From Streptomyces sp. NBC_01445 (GTDB lineage: Bacteria; Actinomycetota; Actinomycetes; Streptomycetales; Streptomycetaceae), in assembly GCF_035918235.1 (NCBI RefSeq), contig NZ_CP109485.1, positions 8,897,001 through 8,961,000 of the forward strand: DNA of 64,000 bases. The letters are read 5' to 3'. Numbering within the stretch: position 1 is the first letter of the stretch; every line of letters begins with the position of its first letter. The position numbers and the translations under genes are program-made. The notes under the pieces were generated by a model. It saw only the letters and a program-made list of their open reading frames with translations, had not been told where the DNA came from and did no database searches. Positions 35,992 to 44,379 of the stretch are shown piece after piece.

Positions 35992-38451
35992 TCACACCGC
36001 AACGGCCTTGGAGCGCAGGTCTTGTTCGGCCCATACGACCTTGCCGTCCGTGGCGGAGCGGGAGCCCCACCTGCGGGACAGCTGCGCGACGAGGAAAAGA
36101 CCGCGGCCGTTCTCGTCGATGCTGTGGGGACGACGGGGGCGTGGGTGGCTGGTGTTGCTGTCGGAGACTTCGCAAGTCAGGACTTGGTGCTGGATGAGCT
36201 GTAGGAAGATCGGCCCGCCGCCGTAGCGGATGGCGTTGGTGACCAGTTCACTGACGATCAGTTCCACGGTGCTTACCAGATACTCAAGCCCCCATTCGCT
36301 GAGCTGATGAACAGCTGCCTGCCGGGCGATGCGGACGGCGGCCGGCTCATTCGGCAGTTCCCAGGAAGCGACCTGGGCCGGTTCGAGTCCGTGAGTCCGC
36401 GCAAGGAGCAAGGTGACATCGTCGGCCGGGGCCTGGGACGGCAAGGCCTCGATCACCTGAGAGCACAGGTCTTCCAGGGACGAACCGGTCCTGGCCAGGG
36501 CGACGCCCAGACGATCCAGGCCCACGTCGATGTCGTCGTCGCGGGACTCGACCAGACCGTCGGTGTAGAGCGCGAGCAGAGTTCCCTCGGGCAGTTCTAG
36601 TTCCACGGACTCGAAGGGGACTAGGCCGAGGCCGAGGCCGAGCGGGGCCCCGGCGGGCATGTCGGGGAAAATGACATGACCCTGCGGGTCGATGATCGCG
36701 GGCGGGGGATGTCCGGCCCGCGCCATCGTGCACTGCCGGGTGACCGGGTCGTAGACGGCATACACACAGGTGGCGCCCACCACCGCGGGGTCCTGGTCGG
36801 GAGCGTCGGCGTCGTCCTCGTTCAGGCGCCGGACCGTGTCATCTAGGTGCGTCAGCAGTTCGTGGGGAGGCAATTCCATGTCCGCGAGCGTGCGGACGGC
36901 GGTGCGCAGCCTGCCCATGGTCGCCGCAGCGTTGATGCCGTGTCCGACCACATCGCCGACGACGAGGGCCACCCGGGCGCCGGACAGTTTGATGACGTCG
37001 AACCAGTCGCCCCCCACGCCGTGGTCCATGTCAGCCGGCACGTAGCGCGAGGCCACCTCGACGGCGGCGCCGCCTCGCACATGGTGGGGGAGCAGGTCGC
37101 GTTGGAGCGTGAGGGCCGTGGTGCGTTCGTGAGCGTACCGGAGAGCGTTGTCCAGGCAGAGCGCGGCGCGGGTGACGAGCTCCTCGGCGAGGAGCAGATC
37201 ATCCTCCTGGAACGGCGTCTGCTCCTCGGAGCGGAAGAACAGCGCCAGTCCCAGCACGCAGCGCCGCGCACGGATGGGGACGACCATCAAAGAGTGGACC
37301 CCGGTGTCACGGACCTTCTGCGCCCGCACCGGGTCGTGGTCGACCCATGGGCCAGCGGTGTCCAGCACGGCTTCCAGGTGAGCGCCGCCCGTGCGCAGGG
37401 CGTTGGCGAAGGACGAGGCGGGGTGGACGTGGACCACCTCTTCGCGCACCCACGGCAACTCCGGGACATCTGGGTCGATGGTGGCCAGGCCGGCACGGCG
37501 CAGCAGAGGGAGGCGGCCGCTCGTCGTGCCGATCCGCCCCGAGGGCTCCACCCCGAACGGAACCGACTCCACCAGGTCGACGAGGGCGTGGTCGGCCAGC
37601 AGGGGCACGGCGAGGGCGGCCAGTTCCTGCCCGGTCTGCACGACGTCGAGGGTGCTGCCGATGCGCGTGCGGGCTTCGCTGAGGATGGCAAGGCGCTCAC
37701 GCGCCCGCCGATTGCCGGTGACATCCACGCTCAGGGAGCACACCGCCAGTGTCTCGCCGTCGGCGTCCTGGAGGCAGAAGAACGAGGCCGAGAACACGTG
37801 CGCCCGGCCACGGCCCGCCGGTGGCCACGCCCGGTACTCGTGGACCTTGGTGGTGCCGCTCTCCAGCACCTGCTGCATCACTGCCTCGAGTGCTTCGGCC
37901 TCGAAGCCTGGGAACAGATCTTTCAGGTGGCGTCCGAACCATCGGTCACGAGGAACGCCAACGTGGTGCTCCATGACGTCGTTCACCAAGGTGCAGTGCA
38001 GTTGCAGGTCATGAACGAGGATGCCGATTGGTGCGCGGGCGAGGAGCGACTCCCGCACCGGTCCGTTGGTCGCCTCCGAGGACAGGGTGCCGATGTCGGT
38101 CACGGATACCAGCCACTGGGTGCTGGCGTCCTGTCCCCAAAGCAACGAGAGCCGCAGAGTCATTTTGAGCGTGTGGCCGACGCGGTGGCGGACCGCCACG
38201 GTGCCGGACCAGCCACCCTGGGCACGACACTGCTCGGCGTGCGACGCAGCCCTCAGGGCCTCCTCGGGAGGCGGCAGCACGTGTGCGGCGAACCGGCCTA
38301 CCACCTCCCGGGCCGTGTACCCGACCAGCTGCCGGGCGGCATGCGTCCACCCGACCACCGTCCCCTCCGCATCGAGCATGGCTATTGCCGCATCGGGTAT
38401 CTCTCGGGGGCTCACCGGCTCGGCGAGTGGCGTGTGGTCGGTGTTCGTCAT
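35992..38451 (-). CDS. PAS-GAF-PP2C phosphatase with C-terminal anti-sigma-type ATPase domain (2)
   Basis: The 819-residue protein has two PAS domains (~20-110, AAIAMLDAEGTVVGWTHAAR; and ~135-235, APIGILVHDLQLHCTLVND), GAF (~265-440), PP2C (~470-680, VGGDWFDVIKLSG, VVGDVVGHGI, LALYTDGLVESRD) and HATPase (~690-815, ELVTNAIRYG, DENGRGLFLVAQL). All metal-binding and ATP-lid residues that I can check are present. It is probably co-transcribed with the paralogue downstream. Upstream it faces a decayed tetR gene. The input signal and sigma factor are unknown. Confidence 0.9.
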   Translation of the reverse strand: MTNTDHTPLAEPVSPREIPDAAIAMLDAEGTVVGWTHAARQLVGYTAREVVGRFAAHVLPPPEEALRAASHAEQCRAQGGWSGTVAVRHRVGHTLKMTLRLSLLWGQDASTQWLVSVTDIGTLSSEATNGPVRESLLARAPIGILVHDLQLHCTLVNDVMEHHVGVPRDRWFGRHLKDLFPGFEAEALEAVMQQVLESGTTKVHEYRAWPPAGRGRAHVFSASFFCLQDADGETLAVCSLSVDVTGNRRARERLAILSEARTRIGSTLDVVQTGQELAALAVPLLADHALVDLVESVPFGVEPSGRIGTTSGRLPLLRRAGLATIDPDVPELPWVREEVVHVHPASSFANALRTGGAHLEAVLDTAGPWVDHDPVRAQKVRDTGVHSLMVVPIRARRCVLGLALFFRSEEQTPFQEDDLLLAEELVTRAALCLDNALRYAHERTTALTLQRDLLPHHVRGGAAVEVASRYVPADMDHGVGGDWFDVIKLSGARVALVVGDVVGHGINAAATMGRLRTAVRTLADMELPPHELLTHLDDTVRRLNEDDADAPDQDPAVVGATCVYAVYDPVTRQCTMARAGHPPPAIIDPQGHVIFPDMPAGAPLGLGLGLVPFESVELELPEGTLLALYTDGLVESRDDDIDVGLDRLGVALARTGSSLEDLCSQVIEALPSQAPADDVTLLLARTHGLEPAQVASWELPNEPAAVRIARQAAVHQLSEWGLEYLVSTVELIVSELVTNAIRYGGGPIFLQLIQHQVLTCEVSDSNTSHPRPRRPHSIDENGRGLFLVAQLSRRWGSRSATDGKVVWAEQDLRSKAVAV

Positions 38452-38566
38452 CCGGCTCTTTCCATCGGTGCGGAGGTGTGAGACAGCGTCGACATGTAAC
38501 TTTCGTCGGCTTTGTCCACTTCTGATTGAAGTGTCAGATGCGATCGCTTCATCGTCAAGTAAAAAA

Positions 38567-38580
38567 TGATGGATTCATCA
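38567..38580. promoter_or_regulatory. Palindrome upstream of the decayed tetR gene
   Basis: TGATGGATTCATCA is an inverted repeat (TGATG / CATCA arms) between the phosphatase and the tetR relic. A related sequence, TGATGGGATTATCA, occurs at 53044-53057 upstream of the intact TetR paralogue, which makes it a candidate operator for this regulator family. Confidence 0.45.
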
Positions 38581-38610
38581 GAATTGTTGCTCTCATTGAT
38601 GGGCGTGCCG

Positions 38611-39170
38611 ATGCCCGCCACGCAGGAACCGATTCGAACCCCGTCGTGCCCCAGACCCGCCAGGCACTCGTCCGCGCCGGGCGGCAGGTCCTGGCCGAGT
38701 CTGGCGGCAGCAAGGCCAGCGTCCATGCCGTCGCGGAGCGTGCGGACGGGGGCCTCCGCTCCGTCTACAACCACTTCACGGGCAAGTCGGGCCTATTCGA
38801 CGCGGCCGTGGACGATGCACTGAAGGAGTAGGCCCAAGCCGTCGACGAACGCCTGCACGGCGTGGACGATCCGCCGAGCACCTGGCTGAGGGCGTTGGCG
38901 TGCGGCTCAGCGCGTGCAGGCTCGGCGGGTGAAGCGCGACGTGGAGGACGGCATGGCCGCAGGCCGGTTCGCCGTGGTCGACCCGGTGATCGCCCTGACC
39001 GTGCTGAACGGCAGCCTGCTGGTGCTCCTGGAGCTGTGGTGCAACCAGCCCGAGGCCGACAGCGACCAGGCCGCAGGCACGATGGCCGAGATGGTCCTGC
39101 ACATGCTCGGTCTCTCCCCGGATGAGGCCCGTGACCTCGCCGGGCGGCCCCTCCCGCTGCAGCGTGAAGA
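38611..39170 (+). pseudogene. Decayed TetR regulator, paralogue of the one at 52.4 kb
   Basis: The helix-turn-helix part reads VVPQTRQALVRAGRQVLAESGGSKASVHAVAERADGG followed by LRSVYNHFTGKSGLFDAAV and ends at an in-frame TAG at 38829. The C-terminal part is found in another frame (RDVEDGMAAGRFAVVDPVIALTVLNGSLLVLLE and TMAEMVLHMLGLSPDEARDLAGRPLPL). The middle is shortened. The intact protein at 52368-53003 matches both halves (RQALVRAARQILAETG and LAEMVLRMLGVPPDDAHQVTRRPLP). The first codons also appear shifted relative to the ATG at 38611. Confidence 0.8.
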
Positions 39171-39278
39171 GGATCCTGTCGCGCACGGGCCCACTGGCGC
39201 CGACTGCGCACCGATTCCCACGGCCTGCGTAATGTCCGGGGTGGCTGGTCTCTTTTGCCGCTGTCGCCGCCCACAGCC

Positions 39279-40463
39279 TCAGAGTTGGATGGGCAGGTGG
39301 CGGGGTCCGCGGAGCATGGCGTTCTGCCGGTAGGGCGGCGGGTCCTGGACCAGGCGTGCCGTGCCGAGGTGGGGGAGCAGTGCGCCCAGTGCGGCTTGGG
39401 CTTCGATGCGGGCGAGGGGTGCGCCGTAGCAGACGTGGATGCCGCTGCCGAAGCCGAGGTGCTCGTTGTCGGGGCGGGTGGGGTCGAACCGCTCGGGGTC
39501 GTGGAACCGCCTGGGGTCGCGGTTGCCCGAGGCCAGCACCAGAACGACGGGGGTGCCTTGGGCGATCGGGGTACCGGCGACGTCGATGTCGGCGAGCGGG
39601 ATGCGCTCACGGATGTGGACCGGAGGTTCGTAGCGCAGCAGTTCCTCCACCGCTCGCGGCAGCAGGTCGGGGTCACGGCGCAGTTGGTCCAGGTGCTCGG
39701 GTTGGCGCAGCAGGGTGAGCACCCCGTTGGTGATCAGGTTGACCGTGGTCTCGTGTCCCGCGATGAGGAGCAGCACGGCGGTTTCCGCGAGTTCCTCCTG
39801 GGTGAGCCGCAGGGCCGGGTCCGGTTCGTTGATGAAGGCGGAGAGCATGTCGTCGCTCGGCTTGCCACGGCGCTGTTCGGCGAGATTGACCAGGTACCCG
39901 CCCATCTCGATGCGCGCCTGGTCGCCCGCCTTGTCGGTCTCGGTGGTGTCCTGTTCGGGCCTGACGTCGGCGGCTGCGACCAGGGCGTCGGACCAGGCCC
40001 GGAACAGCGGCTCGTCCTCGTGCGGTACGCCGAGCAGGCGGCAGATCACCGTGACGGGCAGCGGGTAGGCGAAATCGTCGACGACGTCGATCTGCCGGCC
40101 CGCCTCGAAGGACTCCATCAGTTCCTTGGTGATCCGGTCGATCTCGCCGCGCATGGCATCGACCCGGCCCGGGTTGTGCGGCGGGCCGAAGGGCCGCATG
40201 GCGAGGGTGCGCAGCCTGTGGTGCTCCGGGTCGTCGAGCCGCAGGAACGGCGGCTTGTGTGTCACTTCGCCACGGCTGCGGGGGTCGGCACTCATCCGCG
40301 GGTCGTGGAGCAGAGAGGCGATCTCGTGGTAGGTGCCGACCAGGTAGCTGCCGTCTGCCTGCTGCACCACGGGACCGGCCTCGCGGAGTTCCGCGTAGAG
40401 CGGGTAGGGGTTGGGGCGACTGGCGTAGTCGGTGATCCGTGCCAGCAAGGTCTCGGAGGGCAT
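39279..40463 (-). CDS. Cytochrome P450 of a class I three-component system
   Basis: The 394-residue P450 has the oxygen-activation motif AGHETT, the ExxR motif in EELLRYEPP, the PERF-like DPERFDPTRP and the heme loop FGSGIHVCYGAPLARIE. It resembles the streptomycete CYP105/CYP107 type more than the CYP199-like enzyme at 18.6 kb. GGAGCC lies before the ATG. A ferredoxin reductase and a ferredoxin gene precede it on the same strand, giving a complete electron-transfer chain. The promoter region carries two copies of the TTCCATAC palindrome, so it should respond to the TetR at 44.4 kb. The substrate is unknown. Confidence 0.9.
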   Translation of the reverse strand: MPSETLLARITDYASRPNPYPLYAELREAGPVVQQADGSYLVGTYHEIASLLHDPRMSADPRSRGEVTHKPPFLRLDDPEHHRLRTLAMRPFGPPHNPGRVDAMRGEIDRITKELMESFEAGRQIDVVDDFAYPLPVTVICRLLGVPHEDEPLFRAWSDALVAAADVRPEQDTTETDKAGDQARIEMGGYLVNLAEQRRGKPSDDMLSAFINEPDPALRLTQEELAETAVLLLIAGHETTVNLITNGVLTLLRQPEHLDQLRRDPDLLPRAVEELLRYEPPVHIRERIPLADIDVAGTPIAQGTPVVLVLASGNRDPRRFHDPERFDPTRPDNEHLGFGSGIHVCYGAPLARIEAQAALGALLPHLGTARLVQDPPPYRQNAMLRGPRHLPIQL

Positions 40464-40494
40464 CGTGGCTCCTCGTGGTTGGGCGGGACGGGGG

Positions 40495-41862
40495 TCAGCG
40501 GGTGGGCTGCACCACCGTCAGCCGGCGGTCGGGCAGGTATCCGGTGAGCGCCACGGTGGGGCCGTGCGACAGCCCACTCGGATCCGGCACGTCCGACGGA
40601 ACCGCGATGTCGGCCGCGATCGCGCGGTCCGCCGCGCCGGGTGGGGGCGGGAACGGCGCGGCCGTCTCGATCAGGTGCCGGTAGTAGTCCAGTGACTTGG
40701 CCATGTCGACGGTGACGGCGGCGGTGACCCGCCCCTGGTAGCCGTAGACCATGGCCAGGCGGCGCGCCTCCAGAGAGCCCTGGGCGATGACCACGTGGTC
40801 GGAGTAGGTGGGCACGCCCACAGATTTGATGTTGAGTCCGAACTGGGTCGACCAGAACGTCGGGATGGCCAGGTGCGGGCGCCGCAACGGCCCCGGACTG
40901 ACCATGTTGTGGGCCGCCACCTCGGCCTGCTCGACCGCGTTGCCCCAGTGCTCCAGGGAGAGCATCTGGTAGCCGAACAGCGGGTGCGGGAAGCGGGAGA
41001 CGTCACCGGCCGCGAAGACGTCGTCGGTGACGATCCCGTACATGTCGAAGGCCCGGCAGCCGGCGTCGCAGGCGATCCCGCGCGGGCCCGCCGCCAGCCC
41101 GGACTCCGCCAGCCACTCGACGTTGCGGATCGCGCCCAGCGCCACGACGCACACGTCGGCCTCGACGCGGCTGCCGTCGGACAGGTCGGCGCCGGTGAAG
41201 CTGCCGTTCCCGCGCAGGGCGGTGACCGTCACCCCGGTGCGCAGGTCGACGCCGTGGTTGCGTTGCATGGCGGCCGCGAGTTTCCCGAGGGTGCCACCCA
41301 GCGCGCCCACCAGGGGCGCGGGGCCGCGTTCGGCGACCGTGACCTCCAGCCCCCGTTCCCGGCAGGCGGAGGCGATCTCCGAGCCGGTGAAGCCGCCGCC
41401 GATCACCAGCACCCGCTCCGGCCCGGCGGCCAGCCGCTCGGCCAGCGCTGCGCCGTCCTCGCAGGTGCGCAGGGTGAATACCCCGTCCAGGGCGCCCTCG
41501 TCCTGGTTGGGCCAGGGCCGCGCGCGGGTCCCGGTGGTGATCAGCAGCCGGTCGTACGGCAGCGACTCGCCGTCATCCAGCAGCACCTGTTTCGCGAGTG
41601 GGTCCACGCCGGTGGCGCGTACGCCCAGCCTCCACTCGGCGTCCGGGTCCCGGCGCATCGGCAGCCCGGTGGTGTCCGCCGTCGCCTGCCCGAGCAGCAC
41701 CTGCTTGGACAGGGGTGGCCGGTCATAAGGCGGGTGGGGCTCGTCCCCGACCACGGTCAGCGAGCCGGTGAAACCCTCCTCGCGCAGCGCCTCCGCGGCC
41801 CTGAGCCCGGCCAGCGAGGCTCCGACGATGACGATGCGGCCGTCCTCGAGGTCACCGGGCAC
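40495..41862 (-). CDS. NAD(P)H:ferredoxin reductase, FAD-dependent
   Basis: This 455-residue enzyme is of the putidaredoxin-reductase type. It has the FAD motif IVIVGASLAGLRAAEAL, the NAD(P) motif VLVIGGGFTGSEIASACRERG and the flavin C-terminal motif DDVFAAGDVSRFPHP. A longer-than-usual C-terminal extension (about 50 residues, ending DRRLTVVQPTR) has no recognised domain. The start is a GTG that overlaps the ferredoxin gene by 11 bases, and the P450 follows after 31 bases. It should reduce the adjacent ferredoxin. Confidence 0.9.
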   Translation of the reverse strand: MPGDLEDGRIVIVGASLAGLRAAEALREEGFTGSLTVVGDEPHPPYDRPPLSKQVLLGQATADTTGLPMRRDPDAEWRLGVRATGVDPLAKQVLLDDGESLPYDRLLITTGTRARPWPNQDEGALDGVFTLRTCEDGAALAERLAAGPERVLVIGGGFTGSEIASACRERGLEVTVAERGPAPLVGALGGTLGKLAAAMQRNHGVDLRTGVTVTALRGNGSFTGADLSDGSRVEADVCVVALGAIRNVEWLAESGLAAGPRGIACDAGCRAFDMYGIVTDDVFAAGDVSRFPHPLFGYQMLSLEHWGNAVEQAEVAAHNMVSPGPLRRPHLAIPTFWSTQFGLNIKSVGVPTYSDHVVIAQGSLEARRLAMVYGYQGRVTAAVTVDMAKSLDYYRHLIETAAPFPPPPGAADRAIAADIAVPSDVPDPSGLSHGPTVALTGYLPDRRLTVVQPTR

Positions 41863-42061
41863 CGCTGCTCACCTCTTCCCCGAGGAGGATCGCCTGCACC
41901 GGGCACGCCGCCGCGGCCTGGCGCACGCGCTCGACCTGGTCGTCGGGGACGGCCGTGGCGTACAGCAGCCCCTCCTCGCCATGCAGCTCGAATACGTCCG
42001 GCGCGAGAAAGACGCACTGTGCGTAGCCCTGGCAGCGCGTGAGGTCCACAACGGTCTGCAT
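41852..42061 (-). CDS. [3Fe-4S] ferredoxin
   Basis: The 69-residue protein has three cluster cysteines, C10 and C16 (RCQGYAQC) and C53 (AAACPVQAI), the arrangement of streptomycete P450 ferredoxins such as SoyB. The ATG at 42061 gives the usual length; an upstream in-frame extension is not family-like. It is first in the operon ferredoxin, reductase, P450. The 240-base leader between it and the operators contains a hairpin at 42160-42178 (CTCGCCC / GGGCGAG) that could affect expression. Confidence 0.9.
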   Translation of the reverse strand: MQTVVDLTRCQGYAQCVFLAPDVFELHGEEGLLYATAVPDDQVERVRQAAAACPVQAILLGEEVSSGAR

Positions 42062-42305
42062 CCCCACCACTCCCTCCGTTGTCTCACCCCTCTTTTCCAG
42101 CATGGGGCCAGACCCGGGGGCCCGCATGCCACGGCTGCGGAGACGGAAATCCCGGGCAGCTCGCCCCTCGAGGGCGAGGGCTCAGCCCTGGGACGTGGTC
42201 GAGTCCGAGGTCGCGCCGATAGGCGGTCGACGCGGTCCGGGCGAGGGCATCGAGCCGTTCATGCCGCTGCTTCAGCCGTGCGGGCCATTTCCGCCGCCTG
42301 GACAG

Positions 42306-42324
42306 TTCCATACGTTGTATGGTA
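42306..42324. promoter_or_regulatory. TetR operator A
   Basis: TTCCATACgttGTATGGTA is one of seven related 19-bp palindromes in the window (consensus TTCCATAC-N3-GTAYGGAA). It lies between the ferredoxin operon and the gene for a secreted protein. It is centred 34 bases from site B. Confidence 0.8.
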
Positions 42325-42328
42325 ATCC

Positions 42329-42358
42329 TTGTAGAGCACTTCCATACGCAGTATGGAA
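42329..42358 (+). promoter_or_regulatory. TetR operator B overlapping a likely promoter of the secreted-protein gene
   Basis: TTCCATACgcaGTATGGAA at 42340-42358 is a perfect palindrome, the best copy of the family. TTGTAG at 42329-42334 and TATGGA at 42352-42357, 17 bases apart, form a plausible plus-strand promoter whose -10 lies inside the operator. A bound repressor would therefore exclude RNA polymerase. Confidence 0.75.
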
Positions 42359-42433
42359 AAGCATTGACCACGCCAGGCGCCGCACTTCGCCTGCATTGAT
42401 GGTGCAGATCGCACCAGTCGGGAAGGGAAGACC

Positions 42434-42865
42434 ATGAACAAGCTCACGAGGCGCATTGCTGTCACCGCTACCTCCGTGGCGGTCGCGGGTGTCGCCGTTC
42501 TCGGTGCCGGGGGCACCGCTTCGGCCGCGACTTCTGCATCCGCGCATGTCCAGCGCCCGGCCGTCAGCGTCAACGCCGACGACTACCGCTGGGACCACGG
42601 TGTCGGCTACCTGATCGACCTGGGCTACTCCTGGGACGAGATCCATGGCTGGCACCGCGACGGCCGGGATGAGATCAACGGTCGCGGCACCGCTTCGGCC
42701 GCGACTTCTGCATCCGCGCGTGTCCAGCGCCCGGCCGTCAGCGTCAACGCCGACGACTACCGCTGGGACCACGGTGTCGGCTACCTGCTCTTCGTACAGG
42801 GCTATTCCTGGGACGAGATCCGTGGCTGGCACCTCGATGGCCGGGATGAGATCAGCGGTCGCTGA
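42434..42865 (+). CDS. Secreted protein of two near-identical 58-59-residue modules
   Basis: The 143-residue protein has a Sec signal peptide (KLTRRIAVTATSVAVAGVAVLG, likely cut after GTASA). The module VQRPAVSVNADDYRWDHG plus a GYSWDEI-GWH--GRDEI tail then occurs twice. The repeat unit includes the signal-cleavage sequence GTASAA itself. The second copy differs by a few residues and one inserted codon (LLFVQGY versus LIDLGY). Both modules are rich in W, D and H and might bind metal or carbohydrate; no family is recognised. GGAAGGGAAGACC precedes the ATG. The two operators upstream place it in the P450 regulon. Confidence 0.75.
   Translation: MNKLTRRIAVTATSVAVAGVAVLGAGGTASAATSASAHVQRPAVSVNADDYRWDHGVGYLIDLGYSWDEIHGWHRDGRDEINGRGTASAATSASARVQRPAVSVNADDYRWDHGVGYLLFVQGYSWDEIRGWHLDGRDEISGR
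42512..42862 (+). repeat. Tandem duplication inside the secreted-protein gene
   Basis: The first unit spans 42512-42685 (174 bases) and the second 42686-42862 (177 bases). They are almost identical at the DNA level, including long stretches without differences, which points to a recent in-frame duplication. The 3-base length difference comes from the LLFVQGY/LIDLGY region. Confidence 0.85.
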
Positions 42866-42891
42866 CCGCCGCCAGGCAGGAGCGAAAGTCG

Positions 42892-43311
42892 ATGGAGAGT
42901 TTGAAGCCCGTCATGCAGGGGGTGGCCGTGCAGCTCGTCATCTCGCGCACCTACTCGCTATCCATGCGTATGAGCCTGCGGTACGAGACCACTGATCCCT
43001 ACGTCGTCCGTGCCGCCTTTTTCACCGACACCGACGAGCCGGTCGAATGGGTCCTGGGGCGCGATCTTCTGGCTGATGGCCTGAGGGGTTCCGCCGGCTG
43101 TGGGGACGTCCGGGTCTGGTCGGCCGTCGGCCGTGGTGACCAAGCGATGTACATCGTCCTCGGGTCACCCGCGGGCACCGCTTTGCTCGAGGTTCCCGTG
43201 GAGGACGTCAAGGCCTTCTTGGAGAACACGGAGGCGGTGGTGCCACGGGGTACCGAGTCCGGACACATCGACTGGGACCTCGAGCTGGCGAACCTGTTTG
43301 CAAAGGGCTGA
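42892..43311 (+). CDS. SsgA-like sporulation/cell-division protein
   Basis: This 139-residue protein matches the SsgA-like family restricted to morphologically complex actinomycetes: YETTDPYVVRAAFFTDTDEPVEWVLGRDLLADGL, then GCGDVRVWSAVGRG and ALLEVPVEDVKAFLENTEAVVPRGTE. Family members help place septa and remodel peptidoglycan in sporulating hyphae. It lies 26 bases after the secreted-protein gene with a CAGGAG ribosome site and may share its transcript. It is probably one of several paralogues in the genome, not ssgA or ssgB itself. Confidence 0.9.
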   Translation: MESLKPVMQGVAVQLVISRTYSLSMRMSLRYETTDPYVVRAAFFTDTDEPVEWVLGRDLLADGLRGSAGCGDVRVWSAVGRGDQAMYIVLGSPAGTALLEVPVEDVKAFLENTEAVVPRGTESGHIDWDLELANLFAKG

Positions 43312-43380
43312 GAGAAGCCCCCGACCCCCGTGCCGCTGGGGACCTTTGCCCCGGCGGCAGAAGAGAAGGAAAGAGTGTTC

Positions 43381-43710
43381 ATGTCTCAGTACCAGCTTCG
43401 TGTCTACACACTGCGCAGCCCTGAGGCGCTCGTCGCCTACGAGAACATCTGGTCCAAGCACATTCCCGGTATGGCCAAGCACAGGATCACCACACACGGC
43501 GTCTGGACGGTGCCTCCGGCCCCCGGGAGTGAGGAGCGCCAGCTGTACGCCCTCGTTTCCTATCGGGACGCCGACGACGTTCAGGAGCGGTTGCAGGCGT
43601 ACTTGTCGAGCCCCGAATTCCGCGCGGACATGGAGGGCTTCGACATGGGCCAGATCGTTGGCGTCGCCGAGTCCGTGCTGACGCCCACCGCCGACTCGCC
43701 CTTGCGGTGA
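43381..43710 (+). CDS. NIPSNAP-family protein
   Basis: The 109-residue protein has the dimeric alpha/beta-barrel pattern of NIPSNAP proteins (YQLRVYTLRSPEALVAYENIW, HGVWTVPPAPGSEERQLYALVSYRDADDVQERL). It is preceded by GAAGGAAAG before the ATG. The biochemical role of the family is poorly known; ligand binding or a heme/oxygenase-like role has been proposed. It follows the SsgA-like gene after 69 bases and may be the last gene of that transcript. Confidence 0.75.
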   Translation: MSQYQLRVYTLRSPEALVAYENIWSKHIPGMAKHRITTHGVWTVPPAPGSEERQLYALVSYRDADDVQERLQAYLSSPEFRADMEGFDMGQIVGVAESVLTPTADSPLR

Positions 43711-44379
43711 CAGGTACCGAGCCGCTCGAAGTCTGCGGCGACCTGCTCGTTCGTGCCAGAACGCCGCGCAACTCCGCCAAGGCGCTCGCCGGACGGCAAC
43801 GGGCATGGACGAGATCGGCGAGGTCGGGGGCACGGTTGCAGTTGCCGAAGACCCGGCTGAGTGCCCGTCAGTACGGGGCAGCCGACGCCCGGTGACATGG
43901 AGGCCAGCCGACCGGGGGGCGAACGGGTACCGGCACCGCGCGCCAGGCTTCGGCTGCTGCCGCGTCCGCAGATCGGCCGTCGAGTCATGTGCAAGGGTCG
44001 TAGTCCGGAGTGCGACCGAGCCGCACCGTAGCGTCCCGGGTCCTGGACACTGCCGGACGCCGTGGTCCTGGGACCGTACTAGGCCGGGGGTCATGCGCAC
44101 CACCCAGGTGAGCGCACCAGGGGCAAGGGTGAGCGTGAGGTGGCGTAGGGCAGGCTTCGCCCGCAGGGCGCGCAGGAGTGCACCATCAGGTCGGCCACAG
44201 ATTGGTCGCCCGGCCCAGCCGCAGCACACCGCGCATCTGCTGCGGCCGCGTGGACAGGGCCTTTCCGGATGACGGGTGGCTCCTCATGCGCCGCGGCCTA
44301 AGCCCGCCCGAGTACGGGCTGGCCTCAGGCCTCAATGCTTCAGGACTGCCCAACAAATGGCCGGCGCCCTGGCCGTCCG
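43711..44379. other. Unassigned 670-base stretch
   Basis: No frame on either strand in this interval gives a recognisable protein, and the open frames are short or shift often. Codon bias suggests it derives from decayed coding DNA. No terminator hairpin, RNA gene or operator-like palindrome was noted. Confidence 0.5.

Noticed and set aside
42160..42178. Hairpin in the ferredoxin leader as a riboswitch
   Set aside because: It is a simple 7-bp stem without any aptamer-like conserved elements; repression by the operators explains control better.
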